The translations under genes and the position numbers were made by a program. Source: Leadbettera azotonutricia ZAS-9 (GTDB lineage: Bacteria; Spirochaetota; Spirochaetia; Treponematales; Breznakiellaceae). Taken from it: 64,000 nt of DNA. Of this stretch, positions 55,791 to 64,000 are shown one piece after another. Numbering within the stretch: position 1 is the stretch's first letter; each line of letters starts with the position of its first letter. The DNA lies in NCBI RefSeq assembly GCF_000214355.1, contig NC_015577.1:3091389-3155388 (forward strand). The letters run 5' to 3'. Below the pieces are notes generated by a model. It made no database searches. It had not been told where the DNA came from and saw only the letters and a program-made list of their open reading frames with translations.

Positions 55791-57026
55791 ATGGACAATA
55801 CTTTTTGCATTAGCCGGGATGATTTCATCAAAAAAATTCGGCCTTTCATCGGAAAAAACATCGTCAAAATACTCTCCGGGATACGCAGATGCGGCAAATC
55901 CGTGATGCTCAGGCTTATTCAGCAGGAATTACTGGTCAATGGAGTCGAAAACGCCAATATCCTGGCCATGAACTTTGACACCTTCGAAGACAACACAAGC
56001 CAATCCCCGGAGGCCCTGTACGCAATCATTAAGCAAAAAGCTCAGGCGGCAAAAGGGAAGGTGTATGTCTTCCTGGATGAAATACAGGTGCTCCCGGGCT
56101 GGGAAAAACTGGTCAATTCCTGTTTTACCGAATTGAACGCCGATATATATGTGTCTGGCTCCAATTCGCAGATGCTCTCGCCTGAATACGCGACATACCT
56201 CGGCGGCAGATATGTCATGTTCACTGTTTATCCCTTTAGTTTTAAAGAAGCCGTCTCCGCATTCAAGCTCTATGGAAAAAACCTTGCCCCAAAGGAAGCT
56301 TTTGCCCATTACCTTGTTTATGGCGGTATGCCCTTTATCTATCAGTTGAATTTCGATGATTTTTCCATCAGGCAGTATCTGCGCGACATTGCAGATTCAA
56401 TACTGTTAAAGGACATCACAGCCCGCTACAACATCCGCGATGTTGAACTGCTAAAACGCATTATCCTTTTTTTGTTTTCCAATATTGGCAATATGTTTTC
56501 CACCGTTTCTATTCAAAATTATCTGAAGCGCGATAAAAGGAACCTATCCTGGGAAACAATCCACAACTACATTGATCACTGCAAAACTGCCTGTCTCCTG
56601 CTCCCTGTTAAGCAGGAAAGCATATCGGGGAAACAGCTGTTAAAAGCAGCCGAAAAGATATACATAACCGACCATGGCCTGCGGGAAGCGATTTACGGAA
56701 ACAACCGGAACGATATTAGCCAGGTACTGGAAAATATCGTTTATCTTGAGCTTTTGCGAAACGATTACAACGTTACCGTAGGAAAAGCCGGCCTTAACGA
56801 AATTGATTTTATCGCCCGCAAAAACAACGAAACGGTCTACATTCAGGTTGCGTACCTGCTGGCCTCTCCGGAAACAATTGAACGGGAATTTTCCGTCTAT
56901 GCCAGGGTCACGGACAATTTCCCAAAATATGTGCTTTCCCTGGACGAATTCGATATGAGCCGAAACGGCATTAAGCATATCAACATCGTAGATTTTTTAA
57001 CTTCTGGGCAGGGGGTGTATATCTGA
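55791..57026 (+). CDS. AAA ATPase with C-terminal DUF4143 domain (second copy)
   Basis: A 411-residue relative of the protein at 9094-10404. Walker A is GIRRCGKS near residues 30-37, Walker B VYVFLDEIQVLPGWE, and YVSGSNSQML the sensor. The C-terminal DUF4143 part ends with EIDFIARKNNETVYIQVAY, a PD-(D/E)xK-like strand set with Glu, Asp and Gln. Function is unknown. No Shine-Dalgarno exists; the consensus promoter places the transcript start at or next to the ATG. It diverges from the nucleotidyltransferase pair and converges on AbiE genes. Confidence 0.9.
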   Translation: MDNTFCISRDDFIKKIRPFIGKNIVKILSGIRRCGKSVMLRLIQQELLVNGVENANILAMNFDTFEDNTSQSPEALYAIIKQKAQAAKGKVYVFLDEIQVLPGWEKLVNSCFTELNADIYVSGSNSQMLSPEYATYLGGRYVMFTVYPFSFKEAVSAFKLYGKNLAPKEAFAHYLVYGGMPFIYQLNFDDFSIRQYLRDIADSILLKDITARYNIRDVELLKRIILFLFSNIGNMFSTVSIQNYLKRDKRNLSWETIHNYIDHCKTACLLLPVKQESISGKQLLKAAEKIYITDHGLREAIYGNNRNDISQVLENIVYLELLRNDYNVTVGKAGLNEIDFIARKNNETVYIQVAYLLASPETIEREFSVYARVTDNFPKYVLSLDEFDMSRNGIKHINIVDFLTSGQGVYI

Positions 57027-57027
57027 C

Positions 57028-57873
57028 CTACCGCCCTTCCAATGCCAATTCCCGCAATAACGACAAAAGGTGTTCCCACCAGAACGCGCCGGTTAATTCT
57101 TTGGTAAACGCCTGAGGGGCAAGAAAACGGCGCATCTCGGTTAAAAAGGCTTGCTGCCCGTCTTTTATTTCTTCCAAACGCTGGTTATATTTCAACAAAA
57201 ATACCGGAACCGATATTTTTCGGTCGGCAAGTTTTTTTTCGAGCAAATCCCCGGACAGCAAAATATTCCGGCTGGATAGCCAGAAAATATCCCATAAATC
57301 ACGGTTCTTTATCCTGTTCAGTCTTAAGGCAAGGGCGATTATTTTATCTGCCAATATTTCAGGGAGGCTTTCGGCATACAAAATCATGCCTGAAGTTCCC
57401 GAATCAATCTGATAGTGATTCCTGAGCATTGCCGGTTTGGGCTCATGACTGGGAAGCATGCATATATCAATATTGATTCTTTGGGCCGGAAAGTCAGGAC
57501 GTTCGGGCCGGGTAATTATTTTGATTTTCCAGGTATCGGTATTTCCGGTCTCCTTTTCCGGCTCAGAAACCGAGACCGGTAAATCATATTTTTTTTGCAA
57601 TGCTTCTTTTATAAGAAGCCCAAGCCCTGTCAAGTCCTGCTTTTTAAATCCAAAGCCACCTGAAAAATCCAGGTCTTCGCTTAAGCGTTCCGATCCATAA
57701 CAGCTCCGCAGGCAGGTGCCGCCCATAAAGGTTAATCCCTTAAGGTATCCGGCCTTGTTCATCTCCCGCAGTATATCGTGGTGAAGAATCTCCTTTTCTA
57801 CTACCGGACGCAGGGCAATATAGGAAGCGTCAGCTTCCAGAGCTGCCTCTATGGTTTTTTCAAACAGGTTCAT
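57028..57873 (-). CDS. AbiEii-type nucleotidyltransferase toxin
   Basis: A 281-residue AbiEii/COG2253-like protein. Its nucleotidyltransferase site is LTFMGGTCLRSCYGSERLSEDLDFSGG (Gly-Gly-Thr with Asp-Leu-Asp). INIDICMLPS gives the third acidic residue and ILADKIIALALR, NRDLWDIFWL the rest of the family pattern. AbiEii toxins of type IV systems bind GTP and act by nucleotide transfer, causing growth arrest or phage abortion. The ATG overlaps the AbiEi stop (ATGA), the normal order antitoxin then toxin. Confidence 0.9.
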   Translation of the reverse strand: MNLFEKTIEAALEADASYIALRPVVEKEILHHDILREMNKAGYLKGLTFMGGTCLRSCYGSERLSEDLDFSGGFGFKKQDLTGLGLLIKEALQKKYDLPVSVSEPEKETGNTDTWKIKIITRPERPDFPAQRINIDICMLPSHEPKPAMLRNHYQIDSGTSGMILYAESLPEILADKIIALALRLNRIKNRDLWDIFWLSSRNILLSGDLLEKKLADRKISVPVFLLKYNQRLEEIKDGQQAFLTEMRRFLAPQAFTKELTGAFWWEHLLSLLRELALEGR

Positions 57874-58412
57874 TCAGAAACAGCTCCCCAATCGACGAGG
57901 TCCAGGGATCGCTTCGCCGCCCTCATATCTTCCAGGGCCAGATCTGCCGACGCCCGCCACAACCGGTACCGGGGGTCATAAAAAAGACGGGAACTTACAC
58001 CGTCAAATGACTTTTTCGTATGAATAAACTCTATAGATCCCTGCTTTCCACAGTGAATAATACCGGATCGGCCGCCGGTCATCAGGGTAATCCAGCCCAA
58101 GGGTATTTGCGAAATTATCCCCGCTTCGCTCAGGACGCTTTCCAGGCTCAAATAGCAGAAGGTATCTTCCCGCAGCCGGGAAGCGGCATGGTATAGTTCA
58201 AAGCCCCTGGGATGCCCTGCCTTGGGGTAAACATACATTCCCCGGCAAATCCGCTGGAGAAGCTCTGCCTTTACCGCCCTCCCCAATAGTACCCGGAGAG
58301 CTTCCTCGCTCATGCCCGGAAACAAGGGATAAAAATCGCTCACCGAAAAAAGATAATGCTCCCCGTCCGCCAGGGTTTCCAGGGTTTTCCTTAATTTTTG
58401 TATAGCCTGCAT
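57870..58412 (-). CDS. AbiEi-type antitoxin/repressor
   Basis: A 180-residue protein: an N-terminal winged helix (FSVSDFYPLFPGMSEEALRVLLGRAVKAELLQRI, then GMYVYP) and a C-terminal AbiEi antitoxin domain. Known AbiEi proteins bind inverted repeats in their own promoter and repress it. I use the ATG at 58412; a TTG 12 nt earlier is possible. There is no Shine-Dalgarno and only ~12 nt lie between the -10 and the ATG. Confidence 0.87.
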   Translation of the reverse strand: MQAIQKLRKTLETLADGEHYLFSVSDFYPLFPGMSEEALRVLLGRAVKAELLQRICRGMYVYPKAGHPRGFELYHAASRLREDTFCYLSLESVLSEAGIISQIPLGWITLMTGGRSGIIHCGKQGSIEFIHTKKSFDGVSSRLFYDPRYRLWRASADLALEDMRAAKRSLDLVDWGAVSE

Positions 58413-58420
58413 ACTGGTAT

Positions 58421-58454
58421 ACAAAACATATCAAATACTGTTATGTTTTGTCAA
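58421..58454 (-). promoter_or_regulatory. abiE promoter with 10-bp inverted-repeat operator
   Basis: Minus strand: TTGACA (58454-58449), 18 nt, TATGTT (58430-58425). Arms ACAAAACATA (58421-58430) and its complement (58442-58451) form a perfect repeat with an 11-nt centre, covering both promoter hexamers. This fits autoregulation by AbiEi. Confidence 0.8.
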
Positions 58455-58675
58455 CCGCTTACCAGATTGGTTACTGAATTACCTTCCAAAAGCCGCTTCT
58501 TGTTGAACTGACACGCTCAATCAATCCCTTTCTTGGGGGTAGCGCAGTAGACCACAGCGAAGCCCGAAGGGCTGAGCGAGGACTACGGAGCGCAGGGGGG
58601 CCGGGCGATGGATGCGGCTATACCCCGGGCATGCCTGGAAAACAGGCCCCCTTATTTTGGTGCTATTGGAATACT

Positions 58676-59794
58676 CTACCGCCCCTCGTAGTTCTGCTTC
58701 ACCCAGTTCTTGTAGCCGCCGCTTAAAATGCCCTTGATCCATCCGTTGTTTGCAAGATACCAGTCCACGGTACGCTCAAGGCCCTGGCCAAAAGTGGCGG
58801 CTTGCTTCCAGCCGAGTTCGGCTTTGATTTTGGAACAGTCGATGGCGTAGCGGCGGTCGTGGCCGGGGCGGTCTTTTACGTAATTGATGGTTCCCCGGAT
58901 CTTGTTTTTGTCGAGGCCGGATTTGTCGGCGGTTATATCGATCAGCGCATCGAGGAGCTTGATGTTCTCCCACTCGTTTTCGCCGCCTATATTGTACTTT
59001 TCGCCGGCGCGGCCTTTCTGCATGATGGCCCAGACTGCGCGGTTGTGGTCCTCCACATACACCCAGTCCCGGATGTTCTTTCCGTCGCCGTAAACCGGCA
59101 GGGGCTTCCCGTCCAGCATATTGAGGATCATCAGGGGGATAAGTTTCTCGGGGAACTGGTAAGGGCCATAATTGTTGGAACAGTTGGAAAGGGTGACGGG
59201 CAGCCCGTAGGTATGGTGATAGGCCATTGCCAGATGATCGCTCGAAGCCTTGCTGGCCGAATAGGGCGACCGGGGGTCGTAGGGGGTGGTCTCGGTGAAA
59301 TACCCGGTTTCGCCCAGGGACCCGTAAACCTCGTCGGTGCTGATATGGTGGAACAGCGTGTCCTTCCGGGCTTGCCAAAAATTGCGGGCTATGTCCAGCA
59401 GGGTAAAAGTGCCCATCACGTTGGTTTTGACAAAAGCCTCGGGGCCCAGGATCGAACGATCCACATGGCTCTCGGCGGCAAAGTGCGCCACTGTGTCTAT
59501 ATCGTACTTTTTGAAAACCGATTCCACAAAGGAGCGGTCGCAGATATCGCCATGCTCAAAAACATAGCGGACACTGCCGGAGCCCGGCCCAAAGCGCGAT
59601 TCGATATCCGCAAGGCTCGCGGGGTTGCCTGCATAGGTCAGGACATCCAGGTTGACGATACGGCCGGAAAATTCGGGGGTCTTTTCCAGGAGGGTGCGGA
59701 TAAAATTGCACCCGATAAAGCCCATGCCGCCTGTGACAAGGATGTTCTTTAAGGTGCGCCCGATTTTAAGTACCTCTCCAGGCTGGTTTGCCAT
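58676..59794 (-). CDS. rfbB: dTDP-glucose 4,6-dehydratase
   Basis: A 372-residue SDR enzyme making dTDP-4-keto-6-deoxyglucose. It has ILVTGGMGFIGCNFIR, HFAAESHVDRSI, HISTDEVYGSLGE (the catalytic Asp-Glu) and SPYSASKASSDHL (Y-x3-K). The ATG at 59794 overlaps rfbD by 46 nt and gives ~15 extra residues. No better start codon follows the GGAGAGG inside that lead, so the exact start is unsure. It is last in the operon. The 235 nt after it, up to the AbiE promoter, holds no gene that I can see. Confidence 0.94.
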   Translation of the reverse strand: MANQPGEVLKIGRTLKNILVTGGMGFIGCNFIRTLLEKTPEFSGRIVNLDVLTYAGNPASLADIESRFGPGSGSVRYVFEHGDICDRSFVESVFKKYDIDTVAHFAAESHVDRSILGPEAFVKTNVMGTFTLLDIARNFWQARKDTLFHHISTDEVYGSLGETGYFTETTPYDPRSPYSASKASSDHLAMAYHHTYGLPVTLSNCSNNYGPYQFPEKLIPLMILNMLDGKPLPVYGDGKNIRDWVYVEDHNRAVWAIMQKGRAGEKYNIGGENEWENIKLLDALIDITADKSGLDKNKIRGTINYVKDRPGHDRRYAIDCSKIKAELGWKQAATFGQGLERTVDWYLANNGWIKGILSGGYKNWVKQNYEGR

Positions 59795-60624
59795 TCCGGT
59801 ATCTCAATGCCCAGGGCGGCCTTTATCTTGCCCTTGTCCAGCACCGAATAGGCAGGTCGGGTCACTTTGGCCGGGAATTCGGCGCTGGCGCAGGGTTTTA
59901 CTTCGCAGTCCTTGCGTATAAGCCCCAGCTTCCTGCCCTGTCCGTAAATCTCCTGTGCAAAATCGAACCAGGTAATGCTGCCTTCATTGGTGTAATGATA
60001 GATGCCATAGGGCAGCGTTTTGCCGATTATATCCACCGCTGTGCTTGCTAAGTCGTATGCCCAGGTGGGGCTGCCCCGCTGATCATTCACCACAGAAACG
60101 CTGTCCTTTTCGTTCATCAAACGGAGCATGGTATGGACAAAGTTATTGCCGTGCCTGCCGTAAAGCCATGCGGTACGGATTATATAGGATGCTTCGTTGT
60201 TGCTAAGAAGCTTTTCTTCCCCGTCCCGTTTGGTGATCCCGTACACCCCAATCGGGTCTGTGGGATCATCCTCTTTGTAAGGGCGCTCGCCCCTTCCGTC
60301 AAACACATAGTCGGTGGAAAAGTGAAGCACCCTGGCGCCGATATTATGGGATGCTTCGGCAATATTGGCAGGGCCGATGGCATTAAGGCGTCGGCAGGCG
60401 TCAAGATCGTCTTCGGCTTTATCCACTGCCGTATAGGCTGCGCAATTGATAATCCAGTCAATAGTCTGCCCTGCGGCAGCCTGCTTGCCAACGAACGCGG
60501 CAAGCGCATCGGGGTCGGTGATATCCACTTCCCGGTCTGTCCCGATACAGGCCAATCCCCGCTGCGCCAGTACCAGGGAGATCTCGGCGCCAAGCATGCC
60601 TTTATTTCCGATAAGCCAGACCAT
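59749..60624 (-). CDS. rfbD: dTDP-4-dehydrorhamnose reductase
   Basis: A 291-residue SDR reductase for the last step to dTDP-L-rhamnose. It has WLIGNKGMLGAEISLVL, NCAAYTAVDKAEDD, FSTDYVFDG and YGITKRDGEE with the Y-x3-K (GVYGITKRDGE), then RTAWLYGRHGNNFV. AAAGGGG precedes the ATG. It lies 12 nt after rfbC. The rhamnose would feed the surface polysaccharide. Confidence 0.93.
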   Translation of the reverse strand: MVWLIGNKGMLGAEISLVLAQRGLACIGTDREVDITDPDALAAFVGKQAAAGQTIDWIINCAAYTAVDKAEDDLDACRRLNAIGPANIAEASHNIGARVLHFSTDYVFDGRGERPYKEDDPTDPIGVYGITKRDGEEKLLSNNEASYIIRTAWLYGRHGNNFVHTMLRLMNEKDSVSVVNDQRGSPTWAYDLASTAVDIIGKTLPYGIYHYTNEGSITWFDFAQEIYGQGRKLGLIRKDCEVKPCASAEFPAKVTRPAYSVLDKGKIKAALGIEIPEWQTSLERYLKSGAP

Positions 60625-60636
60625 TATCCCCTTTCC

Positions 60637-61173
60637 TCAGCCCTTCCAGGCAGGAAGCTTCCTGTCTTTTTCAGAAAGCTGGTACTCTACCCCAAGTCGG
60701 GGCCAGGCAACGTTGATAGCCGCATCGTTCCAGATAATGCCGTCCTCGTCTTCGGGGTGATAAAAATCGGTGCATTTATAGGCAAAGACCGCAGTATCGC
60801 TTAAGACCAGGAAGCCGTGGGCAAAGCCGGGGGCTATGTAGAATTGGTTCTGCCTTTCGCCGCTCAGGATTACGCCGTGCCACTTGCCCCGGCTTGGGGA
60901 TGCAGGGCGCATGTCTACAGCAACATCGAATACTTCGCCTTCTATCGCGCGGACCAGCTTCCCCTGGGGATGGGTTTTTTGGAAGTGCAGGCCCCGGAGC
61001 ACCCCTTTTACGGAACGCGATTGGTTGTCCTGGACGAATTTTTCCGCAATCCCTGCGGCTGCAAAATCTTTTTCGGACCAGGCTTCGAAAAAATAACCCC
61101 TGCTGTCGCTGAATACTTTGGGCTGAATTTCGTACAGGCCATCGATGGGGCAGGGGCTGAACGCGAAGGGCAC
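60637..61173 (-). CDS. rfbC: dTDP-4-dehydrorhamnose 3,5-epimerase
   Basis: A 178-residue cupin epimerase: SDSRGYFFEAWSEKDF, LRGLHFQKTHPQGKLVRAIEG with the catalytic His, VAVDMRPASPSRGKW, and APGFAHGFLVLSD. It starts with GTG at 61173, whose G is also the last base of the rfbA stop, so it depends on translation of rfbA. Confidence 0.94.
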   Translation of the reverse strand: MPFAFSPCPIDGLYEIQPKVFSDSRGYFFEAWSEKDFAAAGIAEKFVQDNQSRSVKGVLRGLHFQKTHPQGKLVRAIEGEVFDVAVDMRPASPSRGKWHGVILSGERQNQFYIAPGFAHGFLVLSDTAVFAYKCTDFYHPEDEDGIIWNDAAINVAWPRLGVEYQLSEKDRKLPAWKG

Positions 61174-62048
61174 TACATGTTCTCCGCGATATACTTCAAG
61201 TAGACGCCGTACTCGGTTTTATAGGGAGCGGCCAAATGCAGAAGATCGTCCCGGCTTATCCATTTATTGGCATAGGCTATTTCTTCAATGCACGAAACAT
61301 ACATACCCTGGCGTTTCTGGACAGTCGCGATAAAGTTGCCTGCTTCCAGAAGGCCATCGTAGGTACCGGTATCCAGCCATGCCATGCCCCGCCCCAGGAT
61401 CTCCACCGAGAGGCGGCCTTGTTCAAGGTAGGCATTGTTCACTGCGGTAATTTCGATCTCGCCCCTGGCTGAAGGCTTAATATTTTTTGCAATGTTCACT
61501 ACATTGCTGTCATAAAAATAAAGGCCCGGCACTGCGTAATGGGATTTTGGCTGGGCAGGTTTTTCTTCTATAGAAAGGGCCTTGCCCTGGCCGTCAAATT
61601 CCACCACTCCGTAGGCGGCAGGATCTTTTACATAATAGCCAAAGATCGATCCGCCCCCCTGGCTTTCTATCTTTTGTTCCGTATTCCGCAAAGTCTGGCT
61701 AAAGCCCCTGCCATAGAACACATTGTCCCCCAGCACCAGGGCGCAGGAGCCGCCGCCTATAAAATCTGCCCCCACGATAAAAGCGTCAGCCAGCCCGCGG
61801 GGGCTTTCCTGAGCCTTGTATTCAAAATTCATCCCCAGCCATTTGCCATCGCCAAAAAGCTCTTCAAAGAGGGGCAGATCCCGGGGGGTGGAAATAATGA
61901 GCACTTCCCGAATCCCCGCCAGCATGAGCACCGACAGGGGGTAGTAGATCATGGGCTTGTCATAAAGGGGGAGTATCTGCTTGGAAACCGCCCTGGTTAT
62001 GGGGTAGAGCCTTGTGCCTGATCCCCCGGCGAGTATAATGCCTTTCAT
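61173..62048 (-). CDS. rfbA: Glucose-1-phosphate thymidylyltransferase
   Basis: A 291-residue nucleotidyltransferase: [51 protein letters not shown] (metal-binding Asp) and [16 protein letters not shown]. It makes dTDP-glucose, the first step of the rhamnose pathway. The ATG at 62048 overlaps the VanZ-like stop (ATGA). The longer frame upstream belongs to that gene's region. Confidence 0.95.
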   Translation of the reverse strand: MKGIILAGGSGTRLYPITRAVSKQILPLYDKPMIYYPLSVLMLAGIREVLIISTPRDLPLFEELFGDGKWLGMNFEYKAQESPRGLADAFIVGADFIGGGSCALVLGDNVFYGRGFSQTLRNTEQKIESQGGGSIFGYYVKDPAAYGVVEFDGQGKALSIEEKPAQPKSHYAVPGLYFYDSNVVNIAKNIKPSARGEIEITAVNNAYLEQGRLSVEILGRGMAWLDTGTYDGLLEAGNFIATVQKRQGMYVSCIEEIAYANKWISRDDLLHLAAPYKTEYGVYLKYIAENM

Positions 62049-62434
62049 GCGGTTTTCAGATTCCGTGCTGTCCACATCGCCGCCCCTGCCCCGATCAGGG
62101 CGCCCAGGGTGTCGGCCAGCCAGTCCCATACGCTGCTGTCGCGGCCGGGGACAAAGGACTGGTGGTATTCATCGATGCCCCCATAAATCGAAGCAATGGA
62201 AGCTATTGCAAGCATAATGAAGATGCCCCGGCGGCGGCAAAGCTCCAGGGGGAACCAGAGGGCGCCGGCAGCAGCCAGGACCGCAAAGGCCAGCATATGC
62301 TGGATTTTGTCTATGCCGAAAACACCCTTTATCTGGGGCAGGGTGCTTTGGGACGATAGAAACCAGATGGCAAGGATGACAAGAGGCGCAGGGAGTTTTA
62401 AAAGGATAGAGAAAAGCTTGTTTTGGTTCATCAT
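62045..62434 (-). CDS. VanZ-like membrane protein
   Basis: A 129-residue small membrane protein with about four helices. [23 protein letters not shown] and [31 protein letters not shown] are the VanZ pattern (Asp-x2-x-H; DE-x-HQ). VanZ gives low-level teicoplanin resistance in enterococci, but most homologues have no known role. It heads the rfb operon. Starts at 62434 or 62431 are equally possible, and there is no clear Shine-Dalgarno. Confidence 0.82.
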   Translation of the reverse strand: MMNQNKLFSILLKLPAPLVILAIWFLSSQSTLPQIKGVFGIDKIQHMLAFAVLAAAGALWFPLELCRRRGIFIMLAIASIASIYGGIDEYHQSFVPGRDSSVWDWLADTLGALIGAGAAMWTARNLKTA

Positions 62435-62653
62435 GGTTTTTCTGTTATTTTTGGGCAAACTAATCCCTTTTCCGGAAAACCCGGAAATTGGGGACTGAAC
62501 CCATTCAAAGAGATAAAAGAACCTGCCGCCGCCGAAACAGGCTGGCAGAATCTGCCCTAAGGCATTAATTATTCTATTATAATTACAAATTTAATACAAT
62601 ATTGGGAACAAGGGTAACACTTGATAAGCAATCACTATTCTCTACAATAAAGC

Positions 62654-62682
62654 TCGACAAAACCCGGAAATTCGGATATATT
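62654..62682 (+). promoter_or_regulatory. Candidate promoter of the acyl-CoA ligase gene
   Basis: TCGACA (62654-62659), 17 nt, TATATT (62677-62682), then 6 nt to the ATG at 62689. The ~250-nt gap before the ligase gene (62435-62688) otherwise shows only AT-rich sequence with no other recognisable element. Confidence 0.6.
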
Positions 62683-62688
62683 GCATAG

Positions 62689-64000
62689 ATGCTGGATTTT
62701 AAAGATTATGTAGCAGATTGGCCCGATTTCCCCTATCCTAATTTTTCCGCATGGCTTGACGGAATTGCCTCAAAGTACGGGGAAAAAATCGCCATCTATT
62801 ACCGTTTCGGCGGGCAGAAAGAATTCACCACCTGGTCCTTTACCAGGCTCGCGAGCGAAAGCCGCAGAATCGCCAGGGGCCTCCTGGCGGAAGGGCTTGC
62901 CAAGGGCGACAGGGTTGCCCTTTGGGCGGAAAACCGCCCCGAATGGATGGCGGTCTGGCTCGGTGCGGCCATTGCGGGTCTCGTCATAGTTCCCATAGAC
63001 TTTTTGGCTTCCGAAAACGAATGTGCCAACATCCTCAAAATCACCAGGGCAAAAGCCTTTTTTTACGCTGCCAAAAAGCAAAGCTTTATCGACGGTCTTC
63101 CTTCGAGGGACATCTCCATCAAGACCCTGGTAAGCATGGCCCGGGAAGGGAACGACATTTTTTCGTCCTTTGGGGCTTCCGCGGGCGAACAAGCCCTGCC
63201 CTCCTCTTCGGACATTGCAGAAAAAGACCCTGTTTCCATAGTCTTCACTTCCGGGACCACAGGTTTCGCAAAAGGCGTAACCCTCTGTCACAAAGGCATC
63301 ATTTCCAACGCAAGCTCCGCCATACTTTCGCTCAGGGCCTGCCCCCAGGATATATTCATCAATGTGCTCCCCCTGCACCATACCTACCCCACCACCTGTT
63401 CTTTCATTGCCCCCCTCACGGCCGGGGCAGGCACTATTATTGTAGAAAAGCTCGTGGGCTCCGTTGTGATAGACGACATACACGACGCGGGCGGCACCTT
63501 CCTCATCGCAGTCCCCCTGCTCTACGACAAGGTGATGGCGGCCATCGAAAAGGGCTACAAGGCCCTGCCCGGCATTGTGCAGGGCATACTCAACATTTTC
63601 AGGGCAATTTCTCTGGCCCAGGCAAAGCGGGGAAACTTCAATTTCGGCCAGAATTTTTTCAGGTTTATAAGGAAGAAGGCCCGGCTCTCGTCCATCAGGA
63701 TAATGGTTGCAGGCGGCGGCCCCCTAAGCCCCAAAACTGCGGACTTCTTCGATTCCTTCGGCTTCAACATGGTCCATGGCTATGGCATGAGCGAAAACAG
63801 CCCCCTCATCAGCGTGAACACCCCCTGGCACAAAAACAATGTCTCCGTGGGCCTCCCGGTAAAACACACTGAAGTGAAGATCCTCGATCCCGACAAGGAA
63901 GGGACCGGCGAAATCGCCGCCCGTTCCTCCTCGATCATGCTGGGCTACTACGACAACCCCGAGGCCACCGCCGAAGTCATCACCAGCGACGGCTGGCTCA
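62689..64000 (+). CDS. AMP-dependent long-chain acyl-CoA ligase, 5' part (continues past window)
   Basis: The frame opens at the ATG at 62689 and is still open at the window's last base, giving 437 residues. It is an ANL-superfamily adenylating enzyme. The P-loop is IVFTSGTTGFAKGVTL (~184-199) and further on come LPLHHTYP, VAGGGPLS, and the adenine-binding GYGMSENSPL. It activates fatty acids as acyl-AMP and then acyl-CoA. The C-terminal domain with the catalytic Lys lies outside. No Shine-Dalgarno precedes the ATG; the -10 is 6 nt upstream, so the mRNA may be leaderless. Confidence 0.92.
   Translation, partial: MLDFKDYVADWPDFPYPNFSAWLDGIASKYGEKIAIYYRFGGQKEFTTWSFTRLASESRRIARGLLAEGLAKGDRVALWAENRPEWMAVWLGAAIAGLVIVPIDFLASENECANILKITRAKAFFYAAKKQSFIDGLPSRDISIKTLVSMAREGNDIFSSFGASAGEQALPSSSDIAEKDPVSIVFTSGTTGFAKGVTLCHKGIISNASSAILSLRACPQDIFINVLPLHHTYPTTCSFIAPLTAGAGTIIVEKLVGSVVIDDIHDAGGTFLIAVPLLYDKVMAAIEKGYKALPGIVQGILNIFRAISLAQAKRGNFNFGQNFFRFIRKKARLSSIRIMVAGGGPLSPKTADFFDSFGFNMVHGYGMSENSPLISVNTPWHKNNVSVGLPVKHTEVKILDPDKEGTGEIAARSSSIMLGYYDNPEATAEVITSDGWL

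Noticed and set aside
58441-58675. A small RNA or terminator in the gap after rfbB
   Set aside because: Only short weak stems (for example GCCTG/CAGGC near 58630) are present without a clear promoter or U tract in the right direction.
1-64000. CRISPR arrays, rRNA genes, intact insertion sequences or prophage genes
   Set aside because: No regularly spaced repeats, rRNA sequence, complete transposase or phage structural genes were seen; the only mobile-element trace is the IS200 relic.

Overview
The window looks like a chromosomal segment of a spirochaete, most likely a Treponema of the insect-gut type. This is inferred from the style of the surface lipoproteins, the sensory and HD-GYP genes, and the L-fucose and rhamnose sugar genes; no rRNA is present to confirm it. 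Most of the window has moderate to slightly high GC. About 31.2-44.9 kb is strikingly AT-rich and looks horizontally acquired.

Layout. 0-9 kb is core genome: the 3' part of recG, a hybrid histidine kinase with a response-regulator/HD-GYP partner, a methionine ABC transporter (metN-metI-metQ), a 39-residue lysine-rich protein, a DRTGG protein and a 5-formyl-THF cyclo-ligase. 9-26 kb holds an AAA/DUF4143 ATPase, putP, a small helical protein, a CapA-like lipoprotein with a PatB-type aminotransferase, fucU-fucI, a divergent FMN oxidase, tRNA-Asn(GTT), a thioesterase, a TolB-like propeller, a trypsin-like lipoprotein, clpB and a DUF4062 protein.

26-46.8 kb is one long leftward polysaccharide locus. 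It carries an initiating sugar-phosphate transferase, a Wza-type exporter and a Wzz-type chain regulator, with a Fic gene wedged between the last two. Next come an IS200 relic, a broken gmd, several glycosyltransferases, Wzy, Wzx, a Glf-like flavoprotein, and a CDP-deoxyhexose pathway (rfbF, rfbG, epimerase, reductase). Many genes in the AT-rich part carry single-base length changes in A or T runs. At 58.7-62.4 kb a second sugar operon (vanZ-like, rfbA, rfbC, rfbD, rfbB) makes dTDP-L-rhamnose. The window ends inside an acyl-CoA ligase gene that starts at 62689.

46.9-58.4 kb is an accessory region. A tightly packed leftward five-gene set (DUF5018 lipoprotein, LTD lipoprotein, AAA ATPase, DUF4276 TOPRIM-like protein, CotH lipoprotein) embeds an OLD/AbiL-like two-gene module between two paralogous surface lipoproteins. 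Beside it lie two AbiE-like nucleotidyltransferase systems and a second DUF4143 ATPase, whose promoters are built around perfect inverted repeats.

Two themes recur. First, several genes lack a Shine-Dalgarno sequence and have a -10-like hexamer exactly 6 nt before the ATG, which predicts leaderless mRNAs. Second, accessory genes have palindromic operators inside or against their promoters, which suggests autoregulation.
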